Below are positions 10,873-19,834 of a stretch of 44,854 nucleotides of DNA, in pieces. Origin of the DNA: Streptomyces kebangsaanensis (GTDB lineage: Bacteria; Actinomycetota; Actinomycetes; Streptomycetales; Streptomycetaceae). The notes below the pieces were generated by a model. That model made no database searches, was not told where the DNA came from, and saw only the letters and a list, made by a program, of their open reading frames with translations. The translations under genes were made by a program, and so were the position numbers. Position 1 is the stretch's first letter; every line of letters starts with the position of its first letter. The stretch spans positions 147,969-192,822 of the forward strand of contig NZ_JUJA01000058.1 in the NCBI RefSeq assembly GCF_001906585.1, written 5' to 3'.

Positions 10873-11819
10873 CGGAGCCCGCTCCCCCTTCGGCGCAATC
10901 GACGTCGGTCGTACGGCTCGACGTGCCCGGCGGCAGAAAGGTGACCCACCGGGACGTCGCCGCCAACGGCGCACGCTTCCACATCGCGGAACTCGGCGAG
11001 GGACCGCTGGTCCTGCTGCTGCACGGCTTCCCGCAGTTCTGGTGGACCTGGCGCCACCAGCTGACCGCCCTCGCCGACGCGGGCTTCCGCGCCGTGGCGA
11101 TGGACCTGCGGGGCGTGGGCGGCAGCGACCGTACGCCCCGCGGCTACGACCCGGCCAACCTCGCCCTCGACGTCACCGGCGTGATCCGCTCGCTCGGCGA
11201 GCCGGACGCCGCGCTGGTCGGCCACGACCTCGGCGGCTATCTGGCGTGGACGGCCGCCGCGATGCGCCCCAAGCTCGTGCGGCGGCTCGCGGTCGTCTCG
11301 ATGCCGCACCCGCGGCGCTGGCGCTCGGCGATGCTCGCGGACGTCCGGCAGACGGCGGCGAGTTCGTACATCTGGGGGTTCCAGCGGCCCTGGATCCCCG
11401 AACGGCAGCTCACCGCCGACAACGGCGCCCTGGTGGCCCGTCTGGTACGGGACTGGTCGGGGCCGCGGCTGCCCGACGACGAGGCGGTGGAGACCTACCG
11501 CCGCGCCATGTGCATCCCCTCCACCGCGCACTGCTCGATCGAGCCGTACCGCTGGCTGGTGCGCTCCCTGGCCCGCCCCGACGGCATCCAGTTCTACCGC
11601 CGTATGAAGCGGCCCGTACGCGTCCCGACGCTGCATCTGCACGGCTCCCTCGACCCGGTCCAGCGCACCCGCAGCGCGGCCGGCTCGGGCGAGTACGTCG
11701 AGGCGCCGTACCGCTGGCGCCTGTTCGACGGTCTCGGGCACTTCCCGCACGAGGAGGACCCGGCGGCCTTCTCGGCCGAACTCGTCAACTGGCTGAAAGA
11801 CCCCGAGCCCGATCGGTGA
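10869..11819 (+). CDS. Alpha/beta hydrolase, epoxide-hydrolase-like
   Basis: A 316-residue cytoplasmic alpha/beta hydrolase. LLLHGFPQFWWTWRHQ carries the HGFP oxyanion motif typical of epoxide hydrolases. VGHDLGGYLAW is the nucleophile elbow with Asp rather than Ser, again as in epoxide hydrolases and dehalogenases. The acid lies near HGSLDPV and the catalytic His in GLGHFPHEEDP. The chemistry is therefore probably attack on an epoxide or halide by the Asp; the natural substrate is unknown. The ATG overlaps the stop of the preceding membrane-protein gene (ATGA), so the two form one operon. Confidence 0.88.
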   Translation: MTEPAPPSAQSTSVVRLDVPGGRKVTHRDVAANGARFHIAELGEGPLVLLLHGFPQFWWTWRHQLTALADAGFRAVAMDLRGVGGSDRTPRGYDPANLALDVTGVIRSLGEPDAALVGHDLGGYLAWTAAAMRPKLVRRLAVVSMPHPRRWRSAMLADVRQTAASSYIWGFQRPWIPERQLTADNGALVARLVRDWSGPRLPDDEAVETYRRAMCIPSTAHCSIEPYRWLVRSLARPDGIQFYRRMKRPVRVPTLHLHGSLDPVQRTRSAAGSGEYVEAPYRWRLFDGLGHFPHEEDPAAFSAELVNWLKDPEPDR

Positions 11820-11946
11820 CCCGGCCACCGCGCCCGGTATCCGAACGGGAACACCTGCCCTACGAACGGCCATGTGCCCGGCGCATAGGCCAATTGGAGC
11901 CCCCTGGGGCGGTTATCGACCTTGGGGTGGGGGCAGAGGACCGGGT

Positions 11947-12126
11947 ATGGGCTGGACGCACGACTACAGTGACGTAGCACGCACCCGCCGTTCGGCGAGC
12001 GGTCCGGGCTCCCAGCATCGGGACGTCCCGCAACTGGCGAGCACGGACCCCCGGGTGGGCATTCCACGCATCCTGCGCCGCCGCGCCCGCTGGGTGTCGA
12101 TGCGCCTGCGTCACCCACGCGGCTGA
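11947..12126 (+). CDS. Small Arg-rich hypothetical protein
   Basis: A possible 59-residue basic protein beginning MGWTHDYSDVARTRRSASG. A GAGGA ribosome site lies at 11936-11940. No domain is recognised. The frame is open to 11872, but only the ATG at 11947 has a ribosome site. It is convergent with marP, with 21 bases between stops. Confidence is moderate because short open frames are common in this GC-rich DNA. Confidence 0.45.
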   Translation: MGWTHDYSDVARTRRSASGPGSQHRDVPQLASTDPRVGIPRILRRRARWVSMRLRHPRG

Positions 12127-12147
12127 CCCGTCACGGGTCCATCCGGC

Positions 12148-13347
12148 CTACAGCGCGCAGTTGTCGCTGCCCACCTGCTGGTTCGCGGCACGCCCCCGGG
12201 CGATGTCCTGCCGGATCTCGTCCACCGTGAGCGCGTAACCGGTGTCGGCGTCGTCGAGCGACTTGGCGAACACCACGCCGTACACCTTGCCGTCGGGCGT
12301 GAGCAGCGGTCCGCCGGAGTTGCCCTGACGGACGGTCGCGTACAGCGAGTAGACGTCACGGCGGATGGTGCCGCGGTGGTAGATGTCCGGGCCGTTGGCC
12401 GCGATGCGCCCGCGCACCCGCGCGGCACGGACGTCGTACGGCCCGTTCTCCGGGAAGCCGGCGACGATGGCGCTGTCGCCGCTGCGCGCGTCCGTGTCCG
12501 TGAACTTCAGGGCGGGTGCCTTGAGATCCGGCACGTCGAGCACGGCGATGTCGCGGCGCCAGTCGTACAGGACGACGGTGGCGTCGTACTTCCTGCCCTC
12601 GCCGCCTATCTGGACGGTGGGCTCGTCGACGCCGCCGACGACGTGCGCGTTGGTCATGACACGGCGTTCCCCGAAGACGAAGCCGGTGCCCTCCAGGACC
12701 TTCCCGCAGCTGCGCGCGGTGCCCATGACCTTGACGACGGACTGCTTGGCGCGAAGGGCGACGGCGCTGTCGGCCAGGGCCGGGTCCGGAGGCCGCACGT
12801 CGGTGATGGGTTCGTCGGTGAACGGGCTGAAGACCTGGGGGAAGCCGTTCTGCGCGAGGGTCGAGGTGAAGTGCGCGAACCAGTTGTCGGCCTCGTCGGG
12901 CAGCACGTCGGAGATCCCGATGAGCACCTTGGAGGTGCGGACCTCCTTGCCGATGGTCGGTATCGTCGTGGCGCCCAGGAGCGAGCCGATCAGCCAGGCG
13001 ACGAAGAGCAGGGCGGCGACGTTGACCAGGACGCCGCCGGTGGCGTCCAGGGCGCGGGCCGGGGACCAGGTGATGTAGACCCTCAGCTTGCTGCCGAGGT
13101 GCGTGGTCAGGGCCTGGCCGACCGAGGCGCAGACGATCACGACGATGACCGCGACGGCCGCCGCGGCGGTGCTGACGGGTGTGTTGTCCGTCAGGGCGTC
13201 CCAGATGACCGGCAGCGCGTACACGGCGACCAGGCCGCCGCCCAGGAAGCCGATCACCGACAGGACACCGACGACGAATCCCTGGCGGAAGCCCACGACC
13301 GCGAACCACGCGGCGGCGATCAGCAGCAGGATGTCCAGCACGTTCAC
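12148..13347 (-). CDS. marP: MarP-family membrane serine protease
   Basis: A 399-residue protein. Residues about 1-125 hold four membrane helices of the CvpA/colicin-V-production type. A periplasm-facing (extracytoplasmic) trypsin-like domain follows with triad H235 (TNAHVVGG), D266 (RRDIAVLD) and S344 (QGNSGGPLL). Two Cys residues (near residues 214 and 397) could form the disulfide known in mycobacterial MarP, where the protease supports acid and oxidative-stress survival. The GTG at 13347 (VNVLDILLL) follows a GAGGCGAGG site; the frame is open much further upstream but overlaps the Nudix gene there. It is the third gene of a leftward nth-Nudix-marP block. Confidence 0.9.
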   Translation of the reverse strand: MNVLDILLLIAAAWFAVVGFRQGFVVGVLSVIGFLGGGLVAVYALPVIWDALTDNTPVSTAAAAVAVIVVIVCASVGQALTTHLGSKLRVYITWSPARALDATGGVLVNVAALLFVAWLIGSLLGATTIPTIGKEVRTSKVLIGISDVLPDEADNWFAHFTSTLAQNGFPQVFSPFTDEPITDVRPPDPALADSAVALRAKQSVVKVMGTARSCGKVLEGTGFVFGERRVMTNAHVVGGVDEPTVQIGGEGRKYDATVVLYDWRRDIAVLDVPDLKAPALKFTDTDARSGDSAIVAGFPENGPYDVRAARVRGRIAANGPDIYHRGTIRRDVYSLYATVRQGNSGGPLLTPDGKVYGVVFAKSLDDADTGYALTVDEIRQDIARGRAANQQVGSDNCAL

Positions 13348-13420
13348 CGCGTCGAGCCTCGCCTCATCATGTTCCGATCGCCACAGGCCGGCCGGGGGCC
13401 CGGCTGCGGTGCCCACCCTG

Positions 13421-14137
13421 TCATGATCGCCAGTCGAGCGGGACCTGCCTGGCGCGGTCCCAGGGCCGCTCCCAGCCGGCGTAGTGGAGCAGGCGGTCGA
13501 TGACTCCGGCGGTGAACCCCCACACCAGGGCGGATTCGACCAGGAATGCCGGACCCCGGTGGCCGCTGGGGTGGACGGCCGTGGCCCGGTTGTCCGGGTT
13601 CGTGAGATCCGCCACGGGGACGGTGAAGACGCGGGCGGTCTCCGCCGGGTCGACGACGCCGACCGGACTGGGCTCGCGCCACCAGCCGAGCACGGGGGTG
13701 ACGACGAATCCGCTGACCGGGATGTACAGCCGGGGCAGCGCACCGAACAGCTGGACGCCGCCCGGATCGAGCCCGGTCTCCTCCTCGGCCTCGCGCAGCG
13801 CGGCCCGCAGCGGACCCTCGCCCTGCGGGTCGCCGTCCTCCGGGTCGAGGGCCCCGCCGGGGAAGGAGGGCTGGCCGGCGTGCGAGCGCAGGGAGCTCGC
13901 ACGCTCCATGAGCAGCAGCTCGGGCCCGTGCTCGCCCTGCCCGAAGAGGATCAGGACGGCGGACTGGCGCCCCGCGCCGTTCTCCGGCGGCAGGAAGCGG
14001 CTCAGCTGGACGGGCTGGACCGTCTCGGCGACCCGTACGACCGGCTGCAGCCAGCCCGGCAGCCCCTCCGCGCTGAGCGCCGCGGAGCCGCCCCGCACGC
14101 CCCGCATGCCGCTCGCCGTCTCACTCCCCCGCGTCAT
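13421..14137 (-). CDS. CoA pyrophosphatase-type Nudix hydrolase
   Basis: A 238-residue Nudix hydrolase. It has the Nudix box starting GGALDPEDGDPQGEGPLRAA and ending REAEEETGLDP. Just before the box is the CoA-pyrophosphatase signature LLLMERASSLRSHAGQPSF, which predicts cleavage of CoA or acyl-CoA to phosphopantetheine and 3',5'-ADP. The Nudix box has a small insertion (GDPQGE) relative to the GX5EX7REUXEEXGU consensus. The ATG at 14137 follows GGGGGTGG; further upstream the frame is Arg/Gly rich and unlikely to be translated. It lies between nth and marP on the same strand (73 bases before marP). Confidence 0.88.
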   Translation of the reverse strand: MTRGSETASGMRGVRGGSAALSAEGLPGWLQPVVRVAETVQPVQLSRFLPPENGAGRQSAVLILFGQGEHGPELLLMERASSLRSHAGQPSFPGGALDPEDGDPQGEGPLRAALREAEEETGLDPGGVQLFGALPRLYIPVSGFVVTPVLGWWREPSPVGVVDPAETARVFTVPVADLTNPDNRATAVHPSGHRGPAFLVESALVWGFTAGVIDRLLHYAGWERPWDRARQVPLDWRS

Positions 14138-14270
14138 CGCCACCCCCGTCGCCGTCGTCCGCCGCCGTCGTCCGTCGCTGTCGCCGTCCGGCCGTCGCCC
14201 TGACGTGCCCAACGCCCGAGGGCACCGGGATCGTTCCGCCCGCCGCGGGGCCGCGCGGGCCCCGCCGGCG

Positions 14271-15215
14271 TCATCCGGCCCCCAGCGGCGGTGCCGGCCT
14301 GCCGCCCGCGTCCAGGTAGGACCGCGGGGGCTTGAGGCGCTGGCCCGGGAAGCCGCCCTTCTCGTACTTCAGCAGCTTCCTCGCCTTCTCCGGGTCCGTC
14401 TCGCCCTCTCCGTAGGCCGGGCAGAGCGGGGCGATCGGGCAGGCGCCGCACGCGGGTTTGCGGGCGTGGCAGATACGGCGGCCGTGGAAGATCACGCGGT
14501 GCGAGAGCATCGTCCAGTCGCTCTTGGGGAAGAGCGCGCCGACGGCGGCCTCGATCTTGTCGGGGTCGGTCTCCTCGGTCCACCGCCAGCGCCGCACCAG
14601 CCGCTGGAAGTGCGTGTCCACGGTGATGCCGGGGCGGCCGAAGGCGTTGCCGAGCACCACGAAGGCGGTCTTGCGGCCGACACCGGGCAGTTTGACGAGG
14701 TCCTCGAGCCGTCCCGGGACCTCGCCGCCGAACTCCTCCACCAGCACCTTGGACAGGCCCATGACCGACTTGGTCTTGGCCCGGAAGAAGCCGGTGGGCC
14801 GCAGGATCTCCTCGACCTCCTCCGGGTCGGCGGCGGCGAGGTCCTCCGGGGTGGGGTACTCGGCGAACAGCGCGGGCGTCGTCTGGTTGACCCTCAGGTC
14901 CGTGGTCTGAGCGGACAGGACCGTGGCGACCAGCAGCTGGAAGGGGTTCTCGAAGTCCAGCTCGGGGTGGGCGTACGGGTACACCTCGGCGAGCTCGCGG
15001 TTGATCCGGCGGGCGCGGCGGACCAGGGCGGTGCGCGATTCGTTCCTCGGCGGCTTCGGGGCGACGGTCCTCGCGGGCGGGGCCTTCTTGACGGCGGCGG
15101 TGGCCTTCTCCGGCACGACGGTCACCTTCTCGGGGGGCGCGGCCTTCTTGGCGGAGGCCGTCTTCTTCACGGGCGCCACCTTCCCGGCGGGCACCCCTTT
15201 CGCCGTTTTTGCCAT
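14271..15215 (-). CDS. nth: Endonuclease III
   Basis: A 314-residue bifunctional DNA glycosylase/AP lyase for oxidised pyrimidines. The helix-hairpin-helix [12 protein letters not shown] carries the catalytic Lys. The catalytic Asp is in [10 protein letters not shown]. The C-terminus holds the [4Fe-4S] ligands C-x6-C-x2-C-x5-C in [17 protein letters not shown]. Residues 1-55 are a Lys/Ala/Pro-rich extension ([14 protein letters not shown]) typical of actinomycete Nth and likely to bind DNA non-specifically. ATG 15215 is preferred; an in-frame GTG at 15317 would add 34 residues. First gene of the leftward block, divergent from crp. Confidence 0.92.
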   Translation of the reverse strand: MAKTAKGVPAGKVAPVKKTASAKKAAPPEKVTVVPEKATAAVKKAPPARTVAPKPPRNESRTALVRRARRINRELAEVYPYAHPELDFENPFQLLVATVLSAQTTDLRVNQTTPALFAEYPTPEDLAAADPEEVEEILRPTGFFRAKTKSVMGLSKVLVEEFGGEVPGRLEDLVKLPGVGRKTAFVVLGNAFGRPGITVDTHFQRLVRRWRWTEETDPDKIEAAVGALFPKSDWTMLSHRVIFHGRRICHARKPACGACPIAPLCPAYGEGETDPEKARKLLKYEKGGFPGQRLKPPRSYLDAGGRPAPPLGAG

Positions 15216-15419
15216 GCTTGTTCCATCGTCGGGCTCTTGTTCGCCCAAGGCGGAATTCTGACGTACAACCACCCGCGCAGCCCCCTCGACCTGTGCTCTC
15301 ACCGGCGATTTGGACACCCGGCCAGCCTAGAGCCCGGCGCCGACATCCGTCCCGGAGCCCGGTGATCGGGTCCCGATTGGACCCCTGCCGCGTACCCCGG
15401 GACATCTGTGCGGCATCCT

Positions 15420-15433
15420 TGTGACAGATCACA
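15420..15433. promoter_or_regulatory. Crp-like operator upstream of crp
   Basis: TGTGACAGATCACA has TGTGA and TCACA half-sites, but with a 4-base spacer instead of the usual 6. It lies about 90 bases before crp and 205 bases before nth. It may be an autoregulatory site or a chance near-match. Confidence 0.35.
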
Positions 15434-15523
15434 CTGTTTGGAACGTCCGGCAAAATGGGGAACACGGACCCCTGGCACACGGGGGAGCAGGATCCCCTGA
15501 GCAGGTCGACAAGGAGAGAACTC

Positions 15524-16198
15524 GTGGACGACGTTCTGCGGCGCAATCCGCTCTTCGCGGCGCTCGACGACGAGCAGGCCGCGGAGCTCCGCGCCTCCAT
15601 GACGGAGGTGACCCTCGCACGGGGCGACTCTCTGTTCCACGAGGGTGACCCGGGCGACCGTCTCTACGTGGTCACCGAGGGCAAGGTCAAGCTGCACCGC
15701 ACGTCCCCGGACGGCCGCGAGAACATGCTGGCCGTGGTGGGCCCCGGCGAGCTCATCGGCGAGCTGTCGCTGTTCGACCCGGGCCCGCGCACCGCGACCG
15801 CGACCGCGCTGACCGAGGTCAAGCTGCTCGCCCTCGGCCACGGCGACCTCCAGCCCTGGCTGAACGCGCGGCCCGAGGTGGCCGGTGCCCTGCTGCGCGC
15901 CGTCGCCCGGCGTCTGCGCAAGACCAACGACCAGATGTCCGACCTGGTCTTCTCCGATGTGCCGGGCCGTGTCGCCCGCGCCCTGCTGGACCTCTCCCGC
16001 CGCTTCGGCGTGCAGTCCGAGGAGGGCATCCACGTCGTCCACGACCTCACCCAGGAGGAGCTGGCCCAGCTGGTCGGCGCCTCCCGCGAGACCGTGAACA
16101 AGGCCCTGGCCGACTTCGCCCAGCGCGGCTGGCTCCGCCTGGAGGCCCGCGCGGTGATCCTGCTGGACGTGGAGCGCCTCGCGAAGCGCTCGCGCTGA
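15524..16198 (+). CDS. crp: cAMP receptor protein family regulator
   Basis: A 224-residue Crp/Fnr-family transcription factor, the length of Streptomyces Crp. It has an N-terminal cyclic-nucleotide-binding beta-roll (LFHEGDPGDRLYVVTEGKVK, then the phosphate-binding segment GELIGELSLFDPGPRTATAT). A long dimerisation helix and a C-terminal winged HTH (TQEELAQLVGASRETVNKAL) follow. In S. coelicolor this regulator governs germination, development and antibiotic pathways. The GTG at 15524 follows AAGGAGAG; the longer frame from 15455 lacks a ribosome site. A hairpin terminator follows at 16221-16253. Confidence 0.95.
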   Translation: MDDVLRRNPLFAALDDEQAAELRASMTEVTLARGDSLFHEGDPGDRLYVVTEGKVKLHRTSPDGRENMLAVVGPGELIGELSLFDPGPRTATATALTEVKLLALGHGDLQPWLNARPEVAGALLRAVARRLRKTNDQMSDLVFSDVPGRVARALLDLSRRFGVQSEEGIHVVHDLTQEELAQLVGASRETVNKALADFAQRGWLRLEARAVILLDVERLAKRSR

Positions 16199-16220
16199 CG
16201 GCGGCCGTACGGCGTACTTC

Positions 16221-16253
16221 GACGGGCCCCTCCCCGGTGGGACGGGGCCCGTC
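16221..16253. terminator. Terminator between crp and the MBL gene
   Basis: Arms GACGGGCCCC (16221-16230) and GGGGCCCGTC (16244-16253) flank a 13-base loop. It lies between convergent stops and may act in both directions. Two to three copies of a TTCGCCCGTCGCTG repeat follow (about 16259-16297). Confidence 0.7.
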
Positions 16254-16293
16254 CTCGTTCGCCCGTCGCTGTTCGCCCGTCGCTGCTCACCCG

Positions 16294-17127
16294 TCACTGG
16301 ATGAGCCCGTGCTCCTCCAGGTAGTCCAGCTGGGCCCGTACCGACAGCTCCGCGGCCGGCCACAGGGCGCGGTCCACGTCGGCGTACACGTGGGCGACGA
16401 CCTGGGACGGGGTGCGGTGGCCGTTCTCGACGGCCGTCTCGATCTGGGCGAGCCGGTGGGCGCGGTGGGCGAGGTAGTACTCGACGGCGCCCTGGGCGTC
16501 CTCCAGGACGGGGCCGTGGCCGGGCAGGACCGTATGGACGCCGTCGTCGACCGTGAGGGACCTCAGGCGCCGCAGGGAGTCCAGGTAGTCGCCCAGGCGG
16601 CCGTCGGGGTGCGCCACGACCGTCGTGCCGCGGCCCAGGACCGTGTCGCCGGTGAGGACCGCCCGGTCGGCCGGGAGGTGGAAGCAGAGGGAGTCGGCGG
16701 TGTGCCCGGGGGTCGGTACGACCCTCAGCTCCAGACCGCCCACCTTGATCACGTCCCCGGCGCCCAGGCCCTCGTCGCCCAGCCGCAGGGCCGGATCGAG
16801 CGCACGCACGCGCGTGCGGGTCAGCTCGGCGAAGCGGGCGGCGCCCTCCGCGTGGTCGGGGTGGCCGTGCGTCAGCAGGGTCAGCGCGACGCGCTTGCCC
16901 GCCTTCTCCGCCATGTCGACCACGTTGGTCAGATGGCCCTCGTCCAGCGGCCCCGGGTCGACCACCACGGCCAGGTCGGAGTCCGGCTCCGAGACGATCC
17001 AGGTGTTGGTGCCGTCCAGGGTCATGGGGGACGCGTTGGGCGCGAGGACGTTGACGGTCCGCGCGGTGGCGGGACCGGTGAGGACACCGCCCCGGGGCTG
17101 CCCGGGGAGCGCTGCTGCGTCCGTCAT
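16294..17127 (-). CDS. MBL-fold metallohydrolase, LACTB2-like
   Basis: A 277-residue metallo-beta-lactamase-fold hydrolase. The metal motif is THGHPDH, followed by the third His in PTPGHTADS, the bridging Asp in LTGDTVLG and the final His in LPGHGP. The C-terminal helical part (HRTPSQVVAHVYADVD...LDYLEEHGLIQ) is typical of the LACTB2/hydroxyacylglutathione-hydrolase-like subgroup. The substrate is unknown; candidates are thioesters or RNA. Last gene of a leftward group, 43 bases after the Nudix gene and probably co-transcribed. Confidence 0.88.
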   Translation of the reverse strand: MTDAAALPGQPRGGVLTGPATARTVNVLAPNASPMTLDGTNTWIVSEPDSDLAVVVDPGPLDEGHLTNVVDMAEKAGKRVALTLLTHGHPDHAEGAARFAELTRTRVRALDPALRLGDEGLGAGDVIKVGGLELRVVPTPGHTADSLCFHLPADRAVLTGDTVLGRGTTVVAHPDGRLGDYLDSLRRLRSLTVDDGVHTVLPGHGPVLEDAQGAVEYYLAHRAHRLAQIETAVENGHRTPSQVVAHVYADVDRALWPAAELSVRAQLDYLEEHGLIQ

Positions 17128-17170
17128 GCGGGGAGACCTTCCTGGACGTCTGCCGTACGGGAGCCGCGGC

Positions 17171-18040
17171 TCACGCGGGAGCCGCCCCGTTCGGGATGTG
17201 CCGGGTGAACTCGTCGTGGCCCGGCCAGGACAGGACGATCTCGTCGTCCACCAGGCGGGCCTGCGCGAGGACGGGGGCCAGGTCGCGTTCCCGCGCGGCC
17301 GTGAGCGCCTCGGCGGGGCCGGCGCAGGGGACCAGCTGGCGCAGGGTGGCGATGGTGGGCGGCATCATCAGCAGCTCGCCCTTGTCGTACGCGGCCGCCG
17401 CGTCCTCGGGGCGGATCCACACCGTACGGTCGGCCTCCGTGGAGGCGTTCCGGGTGCGCTGGCCCTCGGGGAGCGCGGCCACGAAGAACCAGGTGTCGTA
17501 GCGGCGGGCTTCGAACTCCGGGGTGATCCAGCGCGTCCAGGCGCCCAGCAGGTCCGAGCGCAGCACCAGGCCCCGGCGGTCCAGGAAGTCCGCGAAGGAC
17601 AGCTCACGGGCGACCAGGGCGGCACGGTCGGCCTCCCAGTCCGCGCCCGTGGTGTCGCCGACGACCGAGTCGGCGTCGGGTCCCGCGAGCAGGACGCCGG
17701 CCTCCTCGTACGTCTCCCGGACGGCCGCGCAGACGATCGCCTGGGCCGCGCTCTCGTCGACGCCGAGCCGGTCGGCCCACCACGCGCGCGTGGGGCCCGC
17801 CCAGCGGACCAGGTGGTCGTCGTCGCGGGGGTCGACGCCACCGCCCGGGTACGCGTACGCGCCTCCGGCGAAGGCCATGGAGGCGCGTCTGCGCAGCATG
17901 TGCACGGCGGGACCGGCGTCGGTTTCCTTCAGGAGCATCACGGTGGCCGCGCGCTTCGGCGTGACCGGGGTGAGGGTGCCGTCCGCGAGCGCGCGGATGC
18001 GTTCCGGCCAGTCCGGGGGAAACCACTGCCCATTCGCCAT
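17171..18040 (-). CDS. NUDT19-like Nudix hydrolase
   Basis: A 289-residue Nudix protein. VMLLKETDAGPAVHMLRRRASM and FAGGAYAYPGGGVDPRDDD lead into a split Nudix motif. Between the GG and the REXXEE helix (AVRETYEEAGVLL) lies a 30-residue insertion, as in NUDT19/RP2-type CoA diphosphatases. The probable reaction is hydrolysis of CoA esters; this is inferred from the insertion. The ATG at 18040 is followed by MANGQWFPPDWPERIR, a common start in the family. It is followed closely by the MBL gene, suggesting a two-gene transcript. Confidence 0.85.
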   Translation of the reverse strand: MANGQWFPPDWPERIRALADGTLTPVTPKRAATVMLLKETDAGPAVHMLRRRASMAFAGGAYAYPGGGVDPRDDDHLVRWAGPTRAWWADRLGVDESAAQAIVCAAVRETYEEAGVLLAGPDADSVVGDTTGADWEADRAALVARELSFADFLDRRGLVLRSDLLGAWTRWITPEFEARRYDTWFFVAALPEGQRTRNASTEADRTVWIRPEDAAAAYDKGELLMMPPTIATLRQLVPCAGPAEALTAARERDLAPVLAQARLVDDEIVLSWPGHDEFTRHIPNGAAPA

Positions 18041-18130
18041 GGGCGGAGGCTATCCCGTGGTGGGCGAATGTTCGAGAGGGGTCCGAGGCCGGAGCCTGTT
18101 CAGGGCCCTGCCGGGTCCTGCCGGCGGGGC

Positions 18131-18595
18131 CTACGGCTCCAGCTCGACCTGGATCTCCACCTCCACGGGCGCGTCCAGCGGCAGTACCGCCACGCCGACC
18201 GCGCTGCGCGCGTGCACGCCCTTGTCGCCGAGAACCTCGGCCAGCAGCTCGCTGGCGCCGTTGACGACACCCGGCTGGCCGGTGAAGTCCGGGGCGGAGG
18301 CGACGAAGCCCACGACCTTCACCACGCGCGCGACGCGGTCCAGGTCGCCCGCGACGGACTTGACGGCGGCGAGGGCGTTCAGCGCGCAGACGCGTGCCAG
18401 GCCCTTGGCCTCCTCCGGCGTGACCTCGTGGCCGACCTTGCCGGTGACCGCCAGCTTGCCGTCCACCATCGGCAGCTGGCCGGCGGTGTAGACGTACACG
18501 CCGGAGCGCACGGCCGGCTGGTAGGCGGCCAGCGGCGGCACGACCTCCGGCAGCGTCAGGCCCAGCTCGGCCAGCTTCGCCTCGACCGCGCTCAT
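18131..18595 (-). CDS. ridA: RidA-family deaminase
   Basis: A 154-residue YjgF/YER057c/UK114 protein. RidA members hydrolyse reactive enamine/imine intermediates formed by PLP enzymes. Family features are YVYTAGQLPMVDGKL near residue 35, ALNALAAVKSVAGDLDRVARVVKVVGFVAS in the centre, and ARSAVGVAVLPLDAPVEVEIQV at the end, containing the conserved Arg that binds the imino-acid carboxylate. The ATG at 18595 overlaps the stop of the upstream DUF4177 gene (ATGA). It is a longer, divergent RidA subgroup (about 150 residues rather than 128). Confidence 0.9.
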   Translation of the reverse strand: MSAVEAKLAELGLTLPEVVPPLAAYQPAVRSGVYVYTAGQLPMVDGKLAVTGKVGHEVTPEEAKGLARVCALNALAAVKSVAGDLDRVARVVKVVGFVASAPDFTGQPGVVNGASELLAEVLGDKGVHARSAVGVAVLPLDAPVEVEIQVELEP

Positions 18596-18750
18596 CCCTG
18601 CTTCTCCCGCTTCAGGTAGGCCACCAGCTGCTCCGGGTTCGGCCCGGGCACGACCTGGACGAGCTCCCAGCCGTCCTCGCCCCAGGTGTCCAGAATCTGC
18701 TTCGTGGCGTGGACGAGCAGCGGCACGGTTGCGTATTCCCACTTGGTCAT
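18592..18750 (-). CDS. DUF4177 small protein
   Basis: A 52-residue protein starting MTKWEYATVPLLVHATKQIL and ending LVAYLKREKQG. The pattern KWEYATVPL...LDTWGEDGWELVQVV is the DUF4177 signature. Its function is unknown. It is the first gene of the leftward operon; its TGA overlaps the ATG of ridA by one base each way (ATGA), so the pair is translationally coupled. It is too short for a length-filtered gene search and easily missed. Confidence 0.85.
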   Translation of the reverse strand: MTKWEYATVPLLVHATKQILDTWGEDGWELVQVVPGPNPEQLVAYLKREKQG

Positions 18751-18843
18751 GGGCCGACTGTAGCTCCTGTCGTACGCCGGTCACGCGGCCGACCACGACA
18801 ACGGTTGTCCACAGCCTCCCGCGTGCGAGGAGCTCGGACTGGT

Positions 18844-18857
18844 TAGGCTCGAAGGCG
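18844..18857 (+). promoter_or_regulatory. Probable leaderless promoter of the ArsA pair
   Basis: A TAGGCT -10-like hexamer (18844-18849) lies seven bases before the GTG at 18857, and no ribosome binding site is present. Transcription would start at or next to the start codon. No good -35 was found. Confidence 0.4.
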
Positions 18858-19834
18858 TGAGCAGGCTCCAGGTCGTCAGCGGCAAGGGCGGGACCGGAAA
18901 GACGACGGTCGCCGCCGCTCTCGCGCTGGCCCTGGCCACGGCGGGGAAGCGCACGCTCCTCGTCGAGGTCGAGGGCCGGCAGGGCATCGCACAGCTCTTC
19001 GAAACGGAGGCGCTGCCCTATGAAGAACGGAAGATCGCGGTCGCTCCCGGGGGCGGGGAGGTGTACGCACTCGCCATCGACCCCGAACAGGCTCTGCTGG
19101 ACTACCTCCAGATGTTCTACAAGCTGGGCAGCGCCGGCCGGGCCCTGAAGAAGCTCGGCGCCATCGACTTCGCCACCACCATCGCGCCCGGTCTCAGGGA
19201 CGTCCTGCTGACCGGCAAGGCGTGCGAGGCGGTACGGCGCAAGGACCGCGGCGGACGGTTCGTCTACGACTACGTCGTCATGGACGCGCCGCCCACCGGG
19301 CGCATCACCCGCTTCCTCAACGTCAACGACGAGGTGGCGGGCCTGGCGAAGATCGGCCCGATACACAATCAGGCGCAGGCGGTGATGCGGGTGCTGAAGT
19401 CGGCCGAGACGGCCGTGCACCTGGTGACGCTGCTGGAGGAGATGCCCGTCCAGGAGACGGTCGACGGCATCGCCGAACTGCGCGCCGCCCGGCTGCCGGT
19501 GGGCCGGGTCGTCGTCAACATGGTGCGTCCGCAGGTGTTGGACGCGGAAGACCTGGAACTCGTACGGACCGTTCCGCGTGCCGCTCTCGCCCGGTCGCTG
19601 TCATCCGCCGGACTCGGCGGCGCGCGGCGCGGCGGGAACGCCGAGCGGCTGGTGGAACCGCTGCTGGGACAGGCCGAGGAGTACGCCGAGCGGTACACGC
19701 TGGAGGAGGAGCAGCGGTCCGAGCTGGGTGAGCTGGGCCTGCCGCTGCACGAACTGCCACTGTTCGCCGAGGGCATGGACCTGGCGGGCCTGTACGAACT
19801 GGCGACCGAGCTGCGGAAGCAGGGGATGTCATGA
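18857..19834 (+). CDS. ArsA/GET3-family ATPase (first copy)
   Basis: A 325-residue SIMIBI ATPase. LQVVSGKGGTGKTTVAAALA is the deviant Walker A with the signature Lys, VEVEGRQGIAQLF the A'-like region, and YDYVVMDAPPTGRITRFL the switch/Walker B segment with DAPPTG as in ArsA/GET3. Arsenite-binding Cys residues are absent, and no ars genes are nearby, so it is not an arsenite pump; a chaperone-like or protein-targeting role is more likely. The mycobacterial pairs of this type sit next to a whiB gene, as here. The second copy begins inside its stop codon (ATGA). Confidence 0.87.
   Translation: MSRLQVVSGKGGTGKTTVAAALALALATAGKRTLLVEVEGRQGIAQLFETEALPYEERKIAVAPGGGEVYALAIDPEQALLDYLQMFYKLGSAGRALKKLGAIDFATTIAPGLRDVLLTGKACEAVRRKDRGGRFVYDYVVMDAPPTGRITRFLNVNDEVAGLAKIGPIHNQAQAVMRVLKSAETAVHLVTLLEEMPVQETVDGIAELRAARLPVGRVVVNMVRPQVLDAEDLELVRTVPRAALARSLSSAGLGGARRGGNAERLVEPLLGQAEEYAERYTLEEEQRSELGELGLPLHELPLFAEGMDLAGLYELATELRKQGMS

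Noticed and set aside
15216..15317. Upstream GTG start for nth
   Set aside because: It adds 34 residues without resemblance to the family and crosses the divergent promoter region with crp.
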